From Evansella halocellulosilytica (GTDB lineage Bacteria > Bacillota > Bacilli > Bacillales > Salisediminibacteriaceae): DNA of 64,000 bases. A model generated the notes under the pieces. That model worked only from the letters and a program-made list of their open reading frames with translations, searched no databases and was not told the DNA's origin. This document shows positions 44,031 through 53,282 of the stretch, one piece after another. The translations under genes and the position numbers were made by a program. The DNA is taken from assembly GCF_002335745.1 (NCBI RefSeq), contig NZ_NIST01000001.1, positions 3,472,354 to 3,536,353 of the forward strand, written 5' to 3'. Position 1 is the stretch's first letter. Every line of letters begins with the position of its first letter.

Positions 44031-44801
44031 ATGATTGAGTTTAAAAATGTGTCATTAACGTATCCGAATGGCCATCAAGGATTAAAAAACATCAACTTAA
44101 CGATTAATGACGGTGAATTTATCGTCGTAGTTGGATTATCAGGTGCTGGTAAATCAACTTTAATTCGCAGTATTAACCGATTAGTTACACCAACAGAAGG
44201 TGAGTTATTAGTAGATGGTGAAGACATTTTAAAATATAACGAACGAAAATTAAGAAAACTCCGGACGAAAGCGGGCATGATTTTTCAAAATTACAACCTT
44301 GTAAACAGGATGTCTGTCCTTCGTAATGTTTTAGCAGGAAGATTAGGTCATACAGGAACTATCCGCAGTATGTTAGGGATGTTCCCTCAAGAAGATGTGA
44401 AGCTAGCATTAGACAACTTAGATCGTGTCGGTATTATGAATAAAGCGTATGAACGTGCGGATCGTTTAAGCGGCGGTCAGCAGCAGAGAGTAAGTATTGC
44501 ACGTGTAGTTACACAAAAACCGTCGGTTATTCTCGCTGATGAACCTGTTGCAAGTCTTGACCCACCCACGTCACACGTCGTTATGAAAGACTTAAAAAGA
44601 ATAAGCAGAGAAGATAATTTAACGACTCTTGTTAATCTCCATTTCATTGATATGGCCCAAGAATACGCGGATCGTATTATCGGTTTAAGGGACGGGGAAG
44701 TCGTTTTCGACGGTCCGGCAGATCAAGTAACCGAAAAAACGTTCGAAGATATTTACGGTAGACCGATTAAAGAAGATGATTTACTCGGAGGAGATGAATA
44801 A
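44031..44801 (+). CDS. PhnC-like ABC transporter ATP-binding protein
   Basis: 256 residues from ATG 44031, 6 nt after AGGAAGGTG; a GTG at 44022 is in the RBS. Walker A GLSGAGKSTLIRSINRL, Q-loop IFQNYNLVNRMSVLRNV, signature LSGGQQQRVSIARV, Walker B ILADEPVASLDP, and H-loop NLHFIDMAQEYADRIIGL. The IFQNYNLVNR and VLAGRLGHTG segments are typical of PhnC. It drives import with the two PhnE-like permeases that follow directly. The first permease starts 2 nt after its stop. Confidence 0.9.
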   Translation: MIEFKNVSLTYPNGHQGLKNINLTINDGEFIVVVGLSGAGKSTLIRSINRLVTPTEGELLVDGEDILKYNERKLRKLRTKAGMIFQNYNLVNRMSVLRNVLAGRLGHTGTIRSMLGMFPQEDVKLALDNLDRVGIMNKAYERADRLSGGQQQRVSIARVVTQKPSVILADEPVASLDPPTSHVVMKDLKRISREDNLTTLVNLHFIDMAQEYADRIIGLRDGEVVFDGPADQVTEKTFEDIYGRPIKEDDLLGGDE

Positions 44802-44803
44802 GG

Positions 44804-45622
44804 ATGACCAAAGAGAATAATCTGGTGAAAGGAAATAATGGGCGGATTCCAGTTACTCCTAAAGGGTTGAAGTGGTATTTATCTTCAATTCTCTTTTTAG
44901 TAGTAGCTTTATACATAATAGCCGCTTATCAGACAGAAGCATTTCCTGATCGAGTAATTGAAGGCTTTCCAATTATTTATTACTTCGTCGTAGATGATTT
45001 AATTCCACCAAATTGGAATTACTTGCCTACTGTTGCCTTAAGTTTGCTTGAAACATGGAATATCGCATTATTAAGTACGACTTTTGCAGCGATACTTTCA
45101 TTGCCTTTTAGTTTTTTAGCTGCAGCAAATTTAAATAAAAATAAATATTTTTATCAATTTATTCGTAGTTTCTTGAATTTTTTACGTACGATTCCTGAAA
45201 TTATTTTAGCAGTTCTATTCGTAGCGGTCGTTGGTTTAGGAGCTGTTTCAGGTATCCTTGCCTTAACTGTTTTTTCTTTAGGGATTTTAGCAAAATTGAT
45301 TAGTGAAACAGTAGAATCTATTGATCCAGGTCCAATTGAAGCAATTCGGGCTTCTGGCGGTAATGTTTTTCAAGTTATTGCTTTTGGGGTGATGCCACAA
45401 ATATTACCACAATATGCTTCGTATACGTTATATGTGTTAGAAATTAATGTAAAAGCTTCCGTTGTTTTAGGTTTTGTTGGAGCTGGGGGTATCGGACTTA
45501 TTTTACGCCAGCAATTAAATATGTTTAACTTTGCTAATGTATCAACGATTATTATTATGATTTTTATAACGATTACAATTATTGACTTCATAAGTAATCG
45601 CGTAAGGGAGCGGTTAGAATGA
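44804..45622 (+). CDS. PhnE-like ABC transporter permease, first copy
   Basis: 272 residues, ATG after GGAGGAGATGAATAAGG. Hydrophobic with about six helices. The permease loop is visible in the C-terminal half (EAIRASGGNVFQVIAFGVMP), followed by ASYTLYVLEINVKASVVLGF and VGAGGIGLILRQ, both typical of PhnE. The central segment FLNFLRTIPEIILAVLFVA is shared with the second permease. Translation of the next gene overlaps by 4 nt (ATGA), so the two probably form a heterodimeric channel. Confidence 0.9.
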   Translation: MTKENNLVKGNNGRIPVTPKGLKWYLSSILFLVVALYIIAAYQTEAFPDRVIEGFPIIYYFVVDDLIPPNWNYLPTVALSLLETWNIALLSTTFAAILSLPFSFLAAANLNKNKYFYQFIRSFLNFLRTIPEIILAVLFVAVVGLGAVSGILALTVFSLGILAKLISETVESIDPGPIEAIRASGGNVFQVIAFGVMPQILPQYASYTLYVLEINVKASVVLGFVGAGGIGLILRQQLNMFNFANVSTIIIMIFITITIIDFISNRVRERLE

Positions 45623-46425
45623 ATAATAATACAACTAAGTTACCTGTACAGAAACCGAAAAACACCAAGTTACGTATTAGATTTTTGCTCGTATTATTGT
45701 TCTTAAGTGGTTTATATATCGTTGCGTTAATTTCTACAGATTTTGATGTCCGTGCATCATCTGCTTCATCTTTAGAAACGTTAAAAAGAATGTTTATAGA
45801 TCCGATAATTGATCCGTCTTTGTATAGTGAATATCCAATGTATATTGGTTACATGTTGGAGACAATCGCGATTGCTTATGCAGGTTTAAGTATTGCAGCA
45901 ATTCTTGCGATACCAGTCGGTTTTTTAGCGGCTAGAAACATGGCAAAAAAGTATTCCTATATTGGAAAAGCAATATTAAATGCTATTCGGGCAATCCCTG
46001 AACTTATCTTTGCGATTATATTTGTAGCAGCAGTAGGGATGGGGCCATATGCCGGTGTTTTAGCGATTAGTATTAATTCAATTGGTATGCTAGGTAAATT
46101 ATATGCTGAAGTTATTGAATCGATTGACATGCAAAAAGTTGATGCGATTAAAGCAAGTGGAGGGAATCGTATCCAAGCAATGTGGTACGGTGTTTTACCT
46201 CAAGTATTGCCTGAATTTTCATCATATGCAATTTATCGATTTGAAATTGATGTACGTGCTTCAACTGTATTAGGGATTGTTGGAGCTGGTGGAATTGGAG
46301 CTCCATTACTGTTGGCGACGAATCAGCGTAACTGGGAAGATGTAGGTATGATTCTTATTGTTGTCATCATTTTTGTTAGTCTCATCGATTATATAAGTGG
46401 TTATATTCGTAAGCGAATCGTATAG
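45619..46425 (+). CDS. PhnE-like ABC transporter permease, second copy
   Basis: 268 residues, starting inside the ATGA overlap with the first permease. Same build: AILNAIRAIPELIFAIIFVA, IKASGGNRIQAMWYGVLPQV, YRFEIDVRASTVLGIVGAGG. The N-terminal outer loop (FDVRASSASSLETLKRMFID) is longer than in the first copy. The two proteins are clear paralogues. Last gene of the transporter operon, followed by a long terminator hairpin. Confidence 0.9.
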   Translation: MNNNTTKLPVQKPKNTKLRIRFLLVLLFLSGLYIVALISTDFDVRASSASSLETLKRMFIDPIIDPSLYSEYPMYIGYMLETIAIAYAGLSIAAILAIPVGFLAARNMAKKYSYIGKAILNAIRAIPELIFAIIFVAAVGMGPYAGVLAISINSIGMLGKLYAEVIESIDMQKVDAIKASGGNRIQAMWYGVLPQVLPEFSSYAIYRFEIDVRASTVLGIVGAGGIGAPLLLATNQRNWEDVGMILIVVIIFVSLIDYISGYIRKRIV

Positions 46426-46446
46426 GCTAACAGTTTGTTCAATTTG

Positions 46447-46527
46447 CAAAAAAGGAGACTTCTTCAAACATGTCAGTGTGAATCATCACACTTGAAGGAC
46501 GTTTGCTGAAGTTCTCCTGTTTTTTAT
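46447..46527 (+). terminator. Terminator of the PhnDCE-like operon
   Basis: A long interrupted stem: CAAAAAAGGAGA with TCTCCTGTTTTTT at the base and AGTGTG/CACACT at the top around AATCAT, ending in TTTTTTAT. Confidence 0.8.
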
Positions 46528-46579
46528 TCTATTTCAATAGCTGGCATTATTATAGAAATGAACGAGAGGGGATTGTCTC

Positions 46580-47377
46580 ATGAATAAATACAATGAAGAG
46601 ATCTATCGCTGTGCGAAAATGTGGGTATTAGAAGCTGGAAAAATGCTAAAGAAAACATTATCTGACTCATTACATGTTGAATACAAAACGTCTGCAGCAG
46701 ATCTAGTGACAGAGAAAGACCGTCAAATTGAAAAATTTTTCGTTGAAAAAATAAATGATACCTTCCCAGACCATTTTATTTTAGGAGAAGAAGGAACAGC
46801 TTCTGAGCAACGGAACTATGATCCGAATAAAGAAGTAGTATGGATGATTGATCCGATTGATGGCACAACAAATTTTGTACATCAAAAGCGTAATTTCACT
46901 ATTTCTGTAGGTATATTTGATGAAGGAAATCCTCTAATCGGAATTATTTATGATCCAATAGCGGATGAATGCTTTCATACACTAAGTGGAAATGGAGCAT
47001 TTTTAAACGACGAGATGCTCGAACGATTAAATGTAAGCACCATTGAAGAAACATTGATCAGTATGAATTCTTTATGGTTAGTACCTAATGAATATGTAGA
47101 TCATAAAAAGTTACAATGTATGGTCAGTGAAGTGCGTGGTGTTCGCTGTATAGGCTCGGCGGCATTGGAATTAGCATATGTTGCTTGCGGAAGGTTAGAT
47201 GCTTCTCTTGCGGTCGGCTTAGGTCCTTGGGATTTTGCAGCAGGTTACGTCTTGTTAAATGAAGTAGGGGGGATTACGACGACAATAGCCAATACATTTA
47301 TAGATCCATTTAATCATTCCTCTGTATTTTCTGCTAAGCCTCGTTTGCATCGTGAACTTTTTAATAAATTTTTATAA
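46580..47377 (+). CDS. Inositol monophosphatase family protein
   Basis: 265 residues, ATG after GAGAGGGGATTGTCTC. Metal-dependent phosphatase fold with the three marks: FILGEEGTA (Glu-Glu), WMIDPIDGTTNFVHQ (DPxDGT/S) and GLGPWDFAAGYVLL (WDxAAG). It would hydrolyse inositol-1-phosphate or a related small phosphomonoester, including nucleotide-type substrates in some members. Similar to B. subtilis YktC. It follows the transporter operon but has its own start signals after the terminator, so a functional link to the importer is only suggestive. Confidence 0.88.
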   Translation: MNKYNEEIYRCAKMWVLEAGKMLKKTLSDSLHVEYKTSAADLVTEKDRQIEKFFVEKINDTFPDHFILGEEGTASEQRNYDPNKEVVWMIDPIDGTTNFVHQKRNFTISVGIFDEGNPLIGIIYDPIADECFHTLSGNGAFLNDEMLERLNVSTIEETLISMNSLWLVPNEYVDHKKLQCMVSEVRGVRCIGSAALELAYVACGRLDASLAVGLGPWDFAAGYVLLNEVGGITTTIANTFIDPFNHSSVFSAKPRLHRELFNKFL

Positions 47378-47386
47378 TAAAAAGAC

Positions 47387-47419
47387 ACCACCGAAACTTA
47401 CTAATCGGTGGTCGTTTTT
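47387..47419. terminator. Bidirectional terminator between convergent genes
   Basis: ACCACCGA (47387-47394) pairs with TCGGTGGT (47405-47412); CGTTTTTA follows on the plus strand and GTCTTTTTTATT on the complement. Confidence 0.8.
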
Positions 47420-47425
47420 ACGTTC

Positions 47426-48241
47426 TCAATTGATTTCATCATAATTGTGCATCTCGTTAATTAATTGAAAATAATCTTCCTCTTTGCCAATATCATACCT
47501 TTTCCCTTCAATTTGAACGCCAAAACAACCTTCATCACTTAATATATATTGAATCGCATCGGTTAACTGTATTTCACCACCTATTGAAGGTGAAAGGTTT
47601 TTTAAATGTTTATAAATGCTTGGCGTAAATACATAACGACCACAAACTGCTAAATTTGATGGTGGAGACGTTTTAGGCTTTTCTATGATGTCTAAAATCT
47701 TTGACACATGATTATTCACTTGATTTGCTTTGATGACACCATATTGATGAAGCTCTTCTTGTTTAACTTCTTGGACAGCAATTGTCGTTGATTTCGTTAA
47801 TTCAAATGATTCAATTAATTGAGATAATGCTGTCCTGTTTTGAACCGAGAATAAATCATCTGGAAGTAGCACCGCAAAAGGTTCATCCTTTGTAAACAAT
47901 TCCCCTTGAAGAATCGCATCACCTAGTCCATTTGCAAAAGCTTGCCGTACATATTGAATATGGACATCTTTAAAATCTAACTTATTTAACAAATGCTGTT
48001 TATTTTTTAGTTCTAGAAATGTTTCTAGTTCAATCGACCGATCAAAATAGTCTAAAATCATATTTTTATTTCTGGAAACGACGATTAATATTTCTTCCAC
48101 CCCTGATGATACTGCTTCTTCAACAATATAATGAATAGCAGGTTTCCCGGCTATCGGAAACATCTCCTTCGGTAATACTTTTGTAATAGGGAGGTTCCGT
48201 GTTCCATAACCTGCAGCTGGAATAATGGCTTTTTTTATCAT
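47426..48241 (-). CDS. galU: UTP-glucose-1-phosphate uridylyltransferase
   Basis: 271 residues from ATG 48241, after GAAAGGGGTATATATT. Nucleotidyltransferase fold with the activating loop AAGYGTRNLPITKVLPKEM (the usual GxGTRxLPxTKxxPKEM), VEEAVSSGVEEILIVVSRNK, FANGLGDAILQGE and VLLPDDLF. It makes UDP-glucose for cell-wall and surface polysaccharides, teichoic acid glucosylation and spore polysaccharides. In B. subtilis the counterparts are GtaB and the paralogue YtdA. The neighbouring glycosyltransferase genes fit this role. A perfect palindrome lies 58 bp upstream. Confidence 0.9.
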   Translation of the reverse strand: MIKKAIIPAAGYGTRNLPITKVLPKEMFPIAGKPAIHYIVEEAVSSGVEEILIVVSRNKNMILDYFDRSIELETFLELKNKQHLLNKLDFKDVHIQYVRQAFANGLGDAILQGELFTKDEPFAVLLPDDLFSVQNRTALSQLIESFELTKSTTIAVQEVKQEELHQYGVIKANQVNNHVSKILDIIEKPKTSPPSNLAVCGRYVFTPSIYKHLKNLSPSIGGEIQLTDAIQYILSDEGCFGVQIEGKRYDIGKEEDYFQLINEMHNYDEIN

Positions 48242-48298
48242 AATATATACCCCTTTCATCCCTTACTTTTATTTATTCTATAAAGGAGTACAACGTAG

Positions 48299-48312
48299 TT
48301 TGTCCGGACAAA
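48299..48312. promoter_or_regulatory. Perfect palindrome in the galU/glycosyltransferase divergent region
   Basis: TTTGTCCGGACAAA is symmetric over 14 bp, 58 bp upstream of galU and 203 bp before the divergent glycosyltransferase gene. It may be an operator; the binding protein is unknown. Confidence 0.35.
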
Positions 48313-48514
48313 AAAGGGCTATGTAACGGTGATTTTTCATACTATTATCTGACTTTAACTGGTGGTAAAACACCCAATTTTGGTATAAGTGACTACTTCA
48401 GCATCACACAAGATTTATGAATCAAATAAACTATTATGAGCAAAATCAGCAAAAGAAAAATCGTCAACAAATCTGAAATATCATTTATAACAAGCGTTAG
48501 AGGGAGGTATTCGT

Positions 48515-49657
48515 TTGAAAATCGCCATGATCTGTACTGAAAGCCTTCCAGCTCCTGCAATTAACGGAGGAGCTATTCAAATCATGATCGACGGTGTATC
48601 TAAATTTGTAGCTGAAGCATTTCAATTAACTGTATTTTCGATTACAGATCCTGAATTAGCAGAACATGAATGGGTAGACAGGGTAGAATATATTCGTTTT
48701 CCTAAGGATCAGTATGAAATAAAAGTTTACCATTCTATTCAAGAGACATATTATGACTTAATCCACGTTTTTAACAGACCACATAATGTATTAGCATACA
48801 AGCAAGCTTCACCGGAAAGTAAATTTGTACTAGGATTACACAATGACATGCTATCAGATGAAAAAATTAGCATTCATAAAGGTACAGAAGTCATTCAAAT
48901 TGTTGATCACATCGTTACGATCAGTCATTTTATTAAACAAAAAGTTGTCACACGTTTTTCAGAAGCAGTTCATAAAACGACCGTCGTTTACAGTGGAGTT
49001 GACCTCGAAAAACATCATCCTTCATGGGACAATACTGGAAGAGAAGTGAGAGAGTGCTATCGTAAAAAATATAACCTTACAGGGAAGAAAGTCTTACTAT
49101 TTGTCGGAAGGTTAACAAAAACCAAAGGACCACACCTCCTTATAAAAGCAATGAAATACGTGTTGAAAAAGTATTCGAATGCTATATTAGTAATTGTAGG
49201 TGGGAAGTGGTTTAGCGATGATGGATTGAACCAGTATGTAAAATCATTGTATTCGTTAGCAAAGCCACTGCAAGATAAAATTATCTTTACGAAATACGTT
49301 CCACCAGATGAAATTCCTTCCTTATTATTAATGGCTGATGTATTTATATGCTCTTCACAATGGGAGGAGCCTTTAGCTAGGGTTCATTATGAAGCGATGG
49401 CTAGCGGTACTCCAATTATTACAACAAATCGTGGTGGAAATGCTGAGGTCATCACACATAAAATGAATGGATATATTGTAGACGATTATAAAAAGCCTCT
49501 GTCATATGCAAAAGCCATCGATTTTTATTTTTCACAACCAGAAATGACGAGCTGGATTATTAGAAAAGGCCGGGAATTCGTTGAAGCAAATTTTCAATTT
49601 AAGCATGTATCAAGAAGATTGACAGATGTCTATGAAACATGTTTCCATAAAAATTAA
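48515..49657 (+). CDS. CotSA-like glycosyltransferase (GT4)
   Basis: 380 residues, TTG after AGAGGGAGGTA. GT-B fold: N-terminal acceptor domain (KIAMICTESLPAPAINGGAI, then DLIHVFNRPHN) and C-terminal donor domain (KVLLFVGRLTKTKGPHLLI, CSSQWEEPLARVHYEAMASG with the EPLARVHYEAMAxGxP motif). The start ESLPAPAINGGAIQ and the WEEPLARVHYEAM motif match B. subtilis CotSA, a spore coat protein whose sugar substrate is not known. Cytosolic in the mother cell. A close paralogue lies at 49879-51345. Confidence 0.85.
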   Translation: MKIAMICTESLPAPAINGGAIQIMIDGVSKFVAEAFQLTVFSITDPELAEHEWVDRVEYIRFPKDQYEIKVYHSIQETYYDLIHVFNRPHNVLAYKQASPESKFVLGLHNDMLSDEKISIHKGTEVIQIVDHIVTISHFIKQKVVTRFSEAVHKTTVVYSGVDLEKHHPSWDNTGREVRECYRKKYNLTGKKVLLFVGRLTKTKGPHLLIKAMKYVLKKYSNAILVIVGGKWFSDDGLNQYVKSLYSLAKPLQDKIIFTKYVPPDEIPSLLLMADVFICSSQWEEPLARVHYEAMASGTPIITTNRGGNAEVITHKMNGYIVDDYKKPLSYAKAIDFYFSQPEMTSWIIRKGREFVEANFQFKHVSRRLTDVYETCFHKN

Positions 49658-49801
49658 TATAACGTATTTTCAATTGTATATATATTAAGGTTATATAGTA
49701 GTCGTCATATTTATGAGCTTTAATATTGTTGATTACAAATTTGAAAGGAGCACTTAGAACAATACAATAGAAGTATCGTTCAGAGCATCAAGATATAGAA
49801 A

Positions 49802-49826
49802 GAGGCTGCCATTATGTGGTAGCCTC
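49802..49826 (-). terminator. Hairpin downstream of the second glycosyltransferase gene
   Basis: GAGGCTGCCA (49802-49811) pairs with TGGTAGCCTC (49817-49826) with one G-T pair. On the complement TTTCTATAT follows. Again similar to GAGGCTG-type ends elsewhere in the window. Confidence 0.55.
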
Positions 49827-49878
49827 ATCATCTGCAACTGTTTTTTAGATTTTCAAATACCTCTTCTTTTATAACTTA

Positions 49879-51345
49879 TCATCTTCTTCTTACAAGACGT
49901 TTTTTTTTCTTTTTATACGAACGAATCATTAAGAAAGGAGAGGTTGGAGGATTGTTTTCATACTGATAAGTTCTTTCTGGAATCGTTTCCTCATTCATTG
50001 GTTCATTCAATTCCATGCCTCCATTATGATTATTTGCTAACTCTAAATTAACTTCTAATTCATCTTTAACTGAAGACTCTTCATCCAATGACGATTGTAG
50101 CATAGTGTCTGAATTAATTTCTTGTTCATTAATTTTATTTGCTTGAGAACCTTCTTCTAGTGTAACAGTACCTCCTCCAAGTGGCGAATTGTTCGCAATA
50201 TTAGACTCGACTTCATTCCATACTTCCATTATATCATTCACGACACGACTCCAATGAAATTGTTGTTCTGCAAGTGACCGCCCATATTTACCCATTTTTG
50301 TTCGAAAGGAATCATCGGATAATAGAGGCGATAAATGGTCGACAAAGCTTTGTGGGTCTTCAGGATTATCAACTATAAATCCGTTTTTTCCATTTTCAAT
50401 TACTTCTGGATTACCTCCTCTAGCTGTCGTGATAATCGGTAGCCCTGCTGCCATTGCTTCGTAATGCACTCTAGCAAGTGGTTCTTGCCATTGGGAAGGG
50501 CAAACAAATATATCTGCTGCCGCAAACCATTTATGAATTTCTTCTGGTGATACAAAACCAGTAGTAATTACCGGTAACGGCATTCTTTCTGCAAGTGCCC
50601 TTACATATGCAACATAGTCAGTTACTTTATCATCACTGAACCATTTACTACCTACTAAAACTACGGCAAGATCGGGGTGTTTTTTTGATAAATCCGGAAG
50701 TGCTTGAATAAGAATATCTGCACCTTTATTTGCAGAAAGACGGCCAGCAAATAAAATAACTTTTTTATTTAGCAAGTCATGGGCAGAACGGATTTCATTC
50801 CTTATTTTCTTACCTGTCGACGTATAAGCCGGTACGAATTTATCTAAATCAACACCAGAATAAATTGTTTTCGTTTTTCCTTCAGCTTCTGGAAACAAAC
50901 TTACAATCGTCTCACCAATATAGTTGCTAATCGTAATAATTTTCTCAACTTCTTGAACTGCACGTGCACCTTCTTCTTGACTAATTTTCTCTCGTTTAAA
51001 CATATCGTTATGCATGCTTAATATAAGCCGAGATGTTGGTGCGACTTCCCTTATCGGACCGACTAAACGAGGACGATTAAATATGTGAATAACGTCAAAT
51101 TGTTCATTTTGAATATATTTTACTACACCTTGTTGATACGTCTCCAGAAGACCTCCTTGAACACGTACATAGTTAATTCCATCAACTGTTTCATTATTAG
51201 GTAAAGATTCATCCGACCTTCCTAAAACAGTAATCTCGTGATTTTTACTTAAAGTGGGGAGGGCACCAGCAATATACGTTTGTATGGCTCCACCACGAAT
51301 CGGTGGGACTGGTAATTTTTCCGTACAAACTATTAAAACTTTCAT
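49879..51345 (-). CDS. CotSA-like glycosyltransferase with acidic C-terminal extension
   Basis: 488 residues. Residues 1-380 are a GT4 enzyme close to the product of 48515 (KVLIVCTEKLPVPPIRGGAI, VFNRPRL, VILFAGRLSANKGADILIQ, WQEPLARVHYEAMAAGLPI). The following ~105 residues are an extension absent from the paralogue: acidic, rich in Asn, Glu and Ser, ending in a basic cluster (RSYKKKKKRLVRRR). Such a tail could dock the enzyme onto the spore coat. The ATG overlaps the stop of the CotS-like gene by 4 nt (ATGA), so both are cotranslated. Confidence 0.85.
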   Translation of the reverse strand: MKVLIVCTEKLPVPPIRGGAIQTYIAGALPTLSKNHEITVLGRSDESLPNNETVDGINYVRVQGGLLETYQQGVVKYIQNEQFDVIHIFNRPRLVGPIREVAPTSRLILSMHNDMFKREKISQEEGARAVQEVEKIITISNYIGETIVSLFPEAEGKTKTIYSGVDLDKFVPAYTSTGKKIRNEIRSAHDLLNKKVILFAGRLSANKGADILIQALPDLSKKHPDLAVVLVGSKWFSDDKVTDYVAYVRALAERMPLPVITTGFVSPEEIHKWFAAADIFVCPSQWQEPLARVHYEAMAAGLPIITTARGGNPEVIENGKNGFIVDNPEDPQSFVDHLSPLLSDDSFRTKMGKYGRSLAEQQFHWSRVVNDIMEVWNEVESNIANNSPLGGGTVTLEEGSQANKINEQEINSDTMLQSSLDEESSVKDELEVNLELANNHNGGMELNEPMNEETIPERTYQYENNPPTSPFLMIRSYKKKKKRLVRRR

Positions 51346-52442
51346 TCAAATGTGCCTCCTTTAAATGACTGCTTTAACTCTTCAATAGCAGGCCACTTTG
51401 TTTTATCAGATTCTACGATACGGTTACAGAGTGCATCAAGTTCTCCATCCATAAATATTGTTGGTTCAAATAAAATTTCTTTTACATTTTTATAAAATAA
51501 GTTAGGCAATGTCATATCAACAATTAATACTTCAAACAAGTCGGCGTCGATTGGATTTGCTTCATGATAAGCTTTAATCATTTCTTTCATCCATGTCACA
51601 TCCCATGTCCCTAAGTCATCCATAGTTCCTGTAATCAATTTTCGTAAATCTCTTATTCCTAAATCATAAGCAACACCATCTAAATCAATAATCCATACTC
51701 CACCTGGTCCCATTTGACCATTTGACCACCCATAATCTTGATGTACTAACCCCCACTCAACATTTCCTATACTAATAAGTTTTTCGTAAGGGGAGTTTTC
51801 AAGATTTTGTAGAGCTTCAATTGCTTGTAATTCAAACATATCAATGACTGAGAGTATTGTTTTGCTTGCAGGCATTTCAGAATAGGCATTCGCAATATTC
51901 CTGAACCACTCCATCTTATTTACTACTTTTTTATAAGTTTTCGGCCATCGGTAAAGCCTACTTGCATTTTCAGCACCAGCAGGAGGGATATACCCTTTTG
52001 TCAATACATGAAATTCTCCAATTGCATGACAAAGTTGCTTTGCCCCTTCTAAATCTTTTGAAACGGGATTTAATGGTTCAATCCATTCAGCAACAAACCA
52101 AAGCTTTCCACCCATTTCAACATGGTTCTTCCCGTCTCTCGTCTTAATGATTGGTGGTACTCTAGCGCCTTTTTCTTCCACTAAATAATCTTGTGCTCCT
52201 AAGCTAAATAAACTTCTCGTCGGTCGGCGATGCAATAACTTTAAACTGTAAGGTCCTTGGTCCGTTTCTACCTTCCAAATAGCACCGCCTTTGTCTGCTT
52301 TCGTAGTTACTACCTCCATTGATTTAGCATTTAGATCATAGTTTTCTAATACTTGATGTGTCATTTGTTCAATATATTCAGGTATAAAAAATTCACCTAA
52401 TGACCCATCTAAATCCCATGGAGTAATCAATTCTGTCGTCAT
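51342..52442 (-). CDS. CotS family spore coat protein (kinase-like fold)
   Basis: 366 residues from ATG 52442, 5 nt after AAAGGAGGG. The fold is that of choline/aminoglycoside kinases: a Lys-bearing strand (YSLKLLHRRPT), GLVHQDYGWSNGQM as catalytic loop (HxDxxxxN-like), and WIIDLDGVAYDLGIRDL as the metal-binding DxD segment. CotS, YtaA and YutH of B. subtilis belong here and sit in the spore coat; enzymatic activity is unproven. The operon with the CotSA-like gene mirrors the cotSA-cotS pairing of B. subtilis. Expected mother-cell expression late in sporulation. Confidence 0.85.
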   Translation of the reverse strand: MTTELITPWDLDGSLGEFFIPEYIEQMTHQVLENYDLNAKSMEVVTTKADKGGAIWKVETDQGPYSLKLLHRRPTRSLFSLGAQDYLVEEKGARVPPIIKTRDGKNHVEMGGKLWFVAEWIEPLNPVSKDLEGAKQLCHAIGEFHVLTKGYIPPAGAENASRLYRWPKTYKKVVNKMEWFRNIANAYSEMPASKTILSVIDMFELQAIEALQNLENSPYEKLISIGNVEWGLVHQDYGWSNGQMGPGGVWIIDLDGVAYDLGIRDLRKLITGTMDDLGTWDVTWMKEMIKAYHEANPIDADLFEVLIVDMTLPNLFYKNVKEILFEPTIFMDGELDALCNRIVESDKTKWPAIEELKQSFKGGTFE

Positions 52443-52678
52443 AAAGTCCCTCCTTTGATCCATGTTCTCCTTCCAATGTATTCACACCTCGAGATAATGA
52501 CTAGATAGATAACCTGTAAATATAAAAAAAACTAGATTATTGACAATGTCATCAAATACCTAAATAACAAGTTAGAATTAAAAAATGCCAGACCTCTCCT
52601 ATGATACCGAATCAACATAACAAAAATCATCCGGCATCACGAAAAAAAGCCTAGCATATAAAGTCCTATGGTTAAAGT

Positions 52679-53089
52679 CTATTCTTCTTCTCTTATGAAT
52701 ATTGGTTGATCAACTCCGGCAACATCTTCATTTACGTCGTCATTATCATCTTCGTCGTTTTCATCATCATCTTCACCAAATTCACTTTGTTTTTCAAAAT
52801 CGTACACTATTTCACTGCCATCTTCTAGTTCAAATTGAACTTCAATGTTAAGAAAGTCCAATGAACCGATTGCTTTTTGGACTGAATCAAGGATGTCCTC
52901 TTCACTCATATCAGCATGAAAATTTAATTCATCAAACATGCTGTAATTAATAAGATCTTCAGAAAGTTCCTCATCACCTTGATCGGTTTTCTTTACAAAG
53001 TTGACTTCATTTTCTGTAATACTGTGTTCAAACTCAAGCTCTTCCCCATTAACTAATTCAACTTCAATTTTCACTTCATGAATATTCAA
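52679..53089 (-). CDS. Acidic protein of unknown function
   Basis: 136 residues, TTG start 7 nt after AAAGGAGG. No signal peptide or membrane helix. Residues 1-100 look like a two-part beta/alpha domain (VKIEVELVNGEELEFEHS, then a related IEVQFELEDGSEIVYDFE), which suggests an internal duplication of a strand-loop-strand unit. The tail (about 105-128) is almost pure Asp, Glu and Asn. I do not recognise the family. It precedes the coat gene cluster on the same strand but is 236 bp away, with its own RBS. Confidence 0.65.
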   Translation of the reverse strand: MNIHEVKIEVELVNGEELEFEHSITENEVNFVKKTDQGDEELSEDLINYSMFDELNFHADMSEEDILDSVQKAIGSLDFLNIEVQFELEDGSEIVYDFEKQSEFGEDDDENDEDDNDDVNEDVAGVDQPIFIREEE

Positions 53090-53282
53090 TATTATTCCTC
53101 CTTTAAAGTTTTTTGCATGATTAAAATATGCATAAAAGAAACAACGGTATGGACAAAGTACCGAGGTGATTAGCTGAATTTTAATTTTGTGCTAATTTCA
53201 TTCTTTAAACCACAGGCTTTGGCTGTGTGAAAAAACTTTTAAGGGTTGTAATCATCGGAACTATTTAAAAGGGGCGAATAGT

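Noticed and set aside
42761-46425. Calling the PhnDCEE-like operon a phosphonate utilisation locus
   Set aside because: Only the transporter family supports it; no phosphonate-degrading gene is seen and the purine riboswitch points elsewhere. Gene symbols were left empty.
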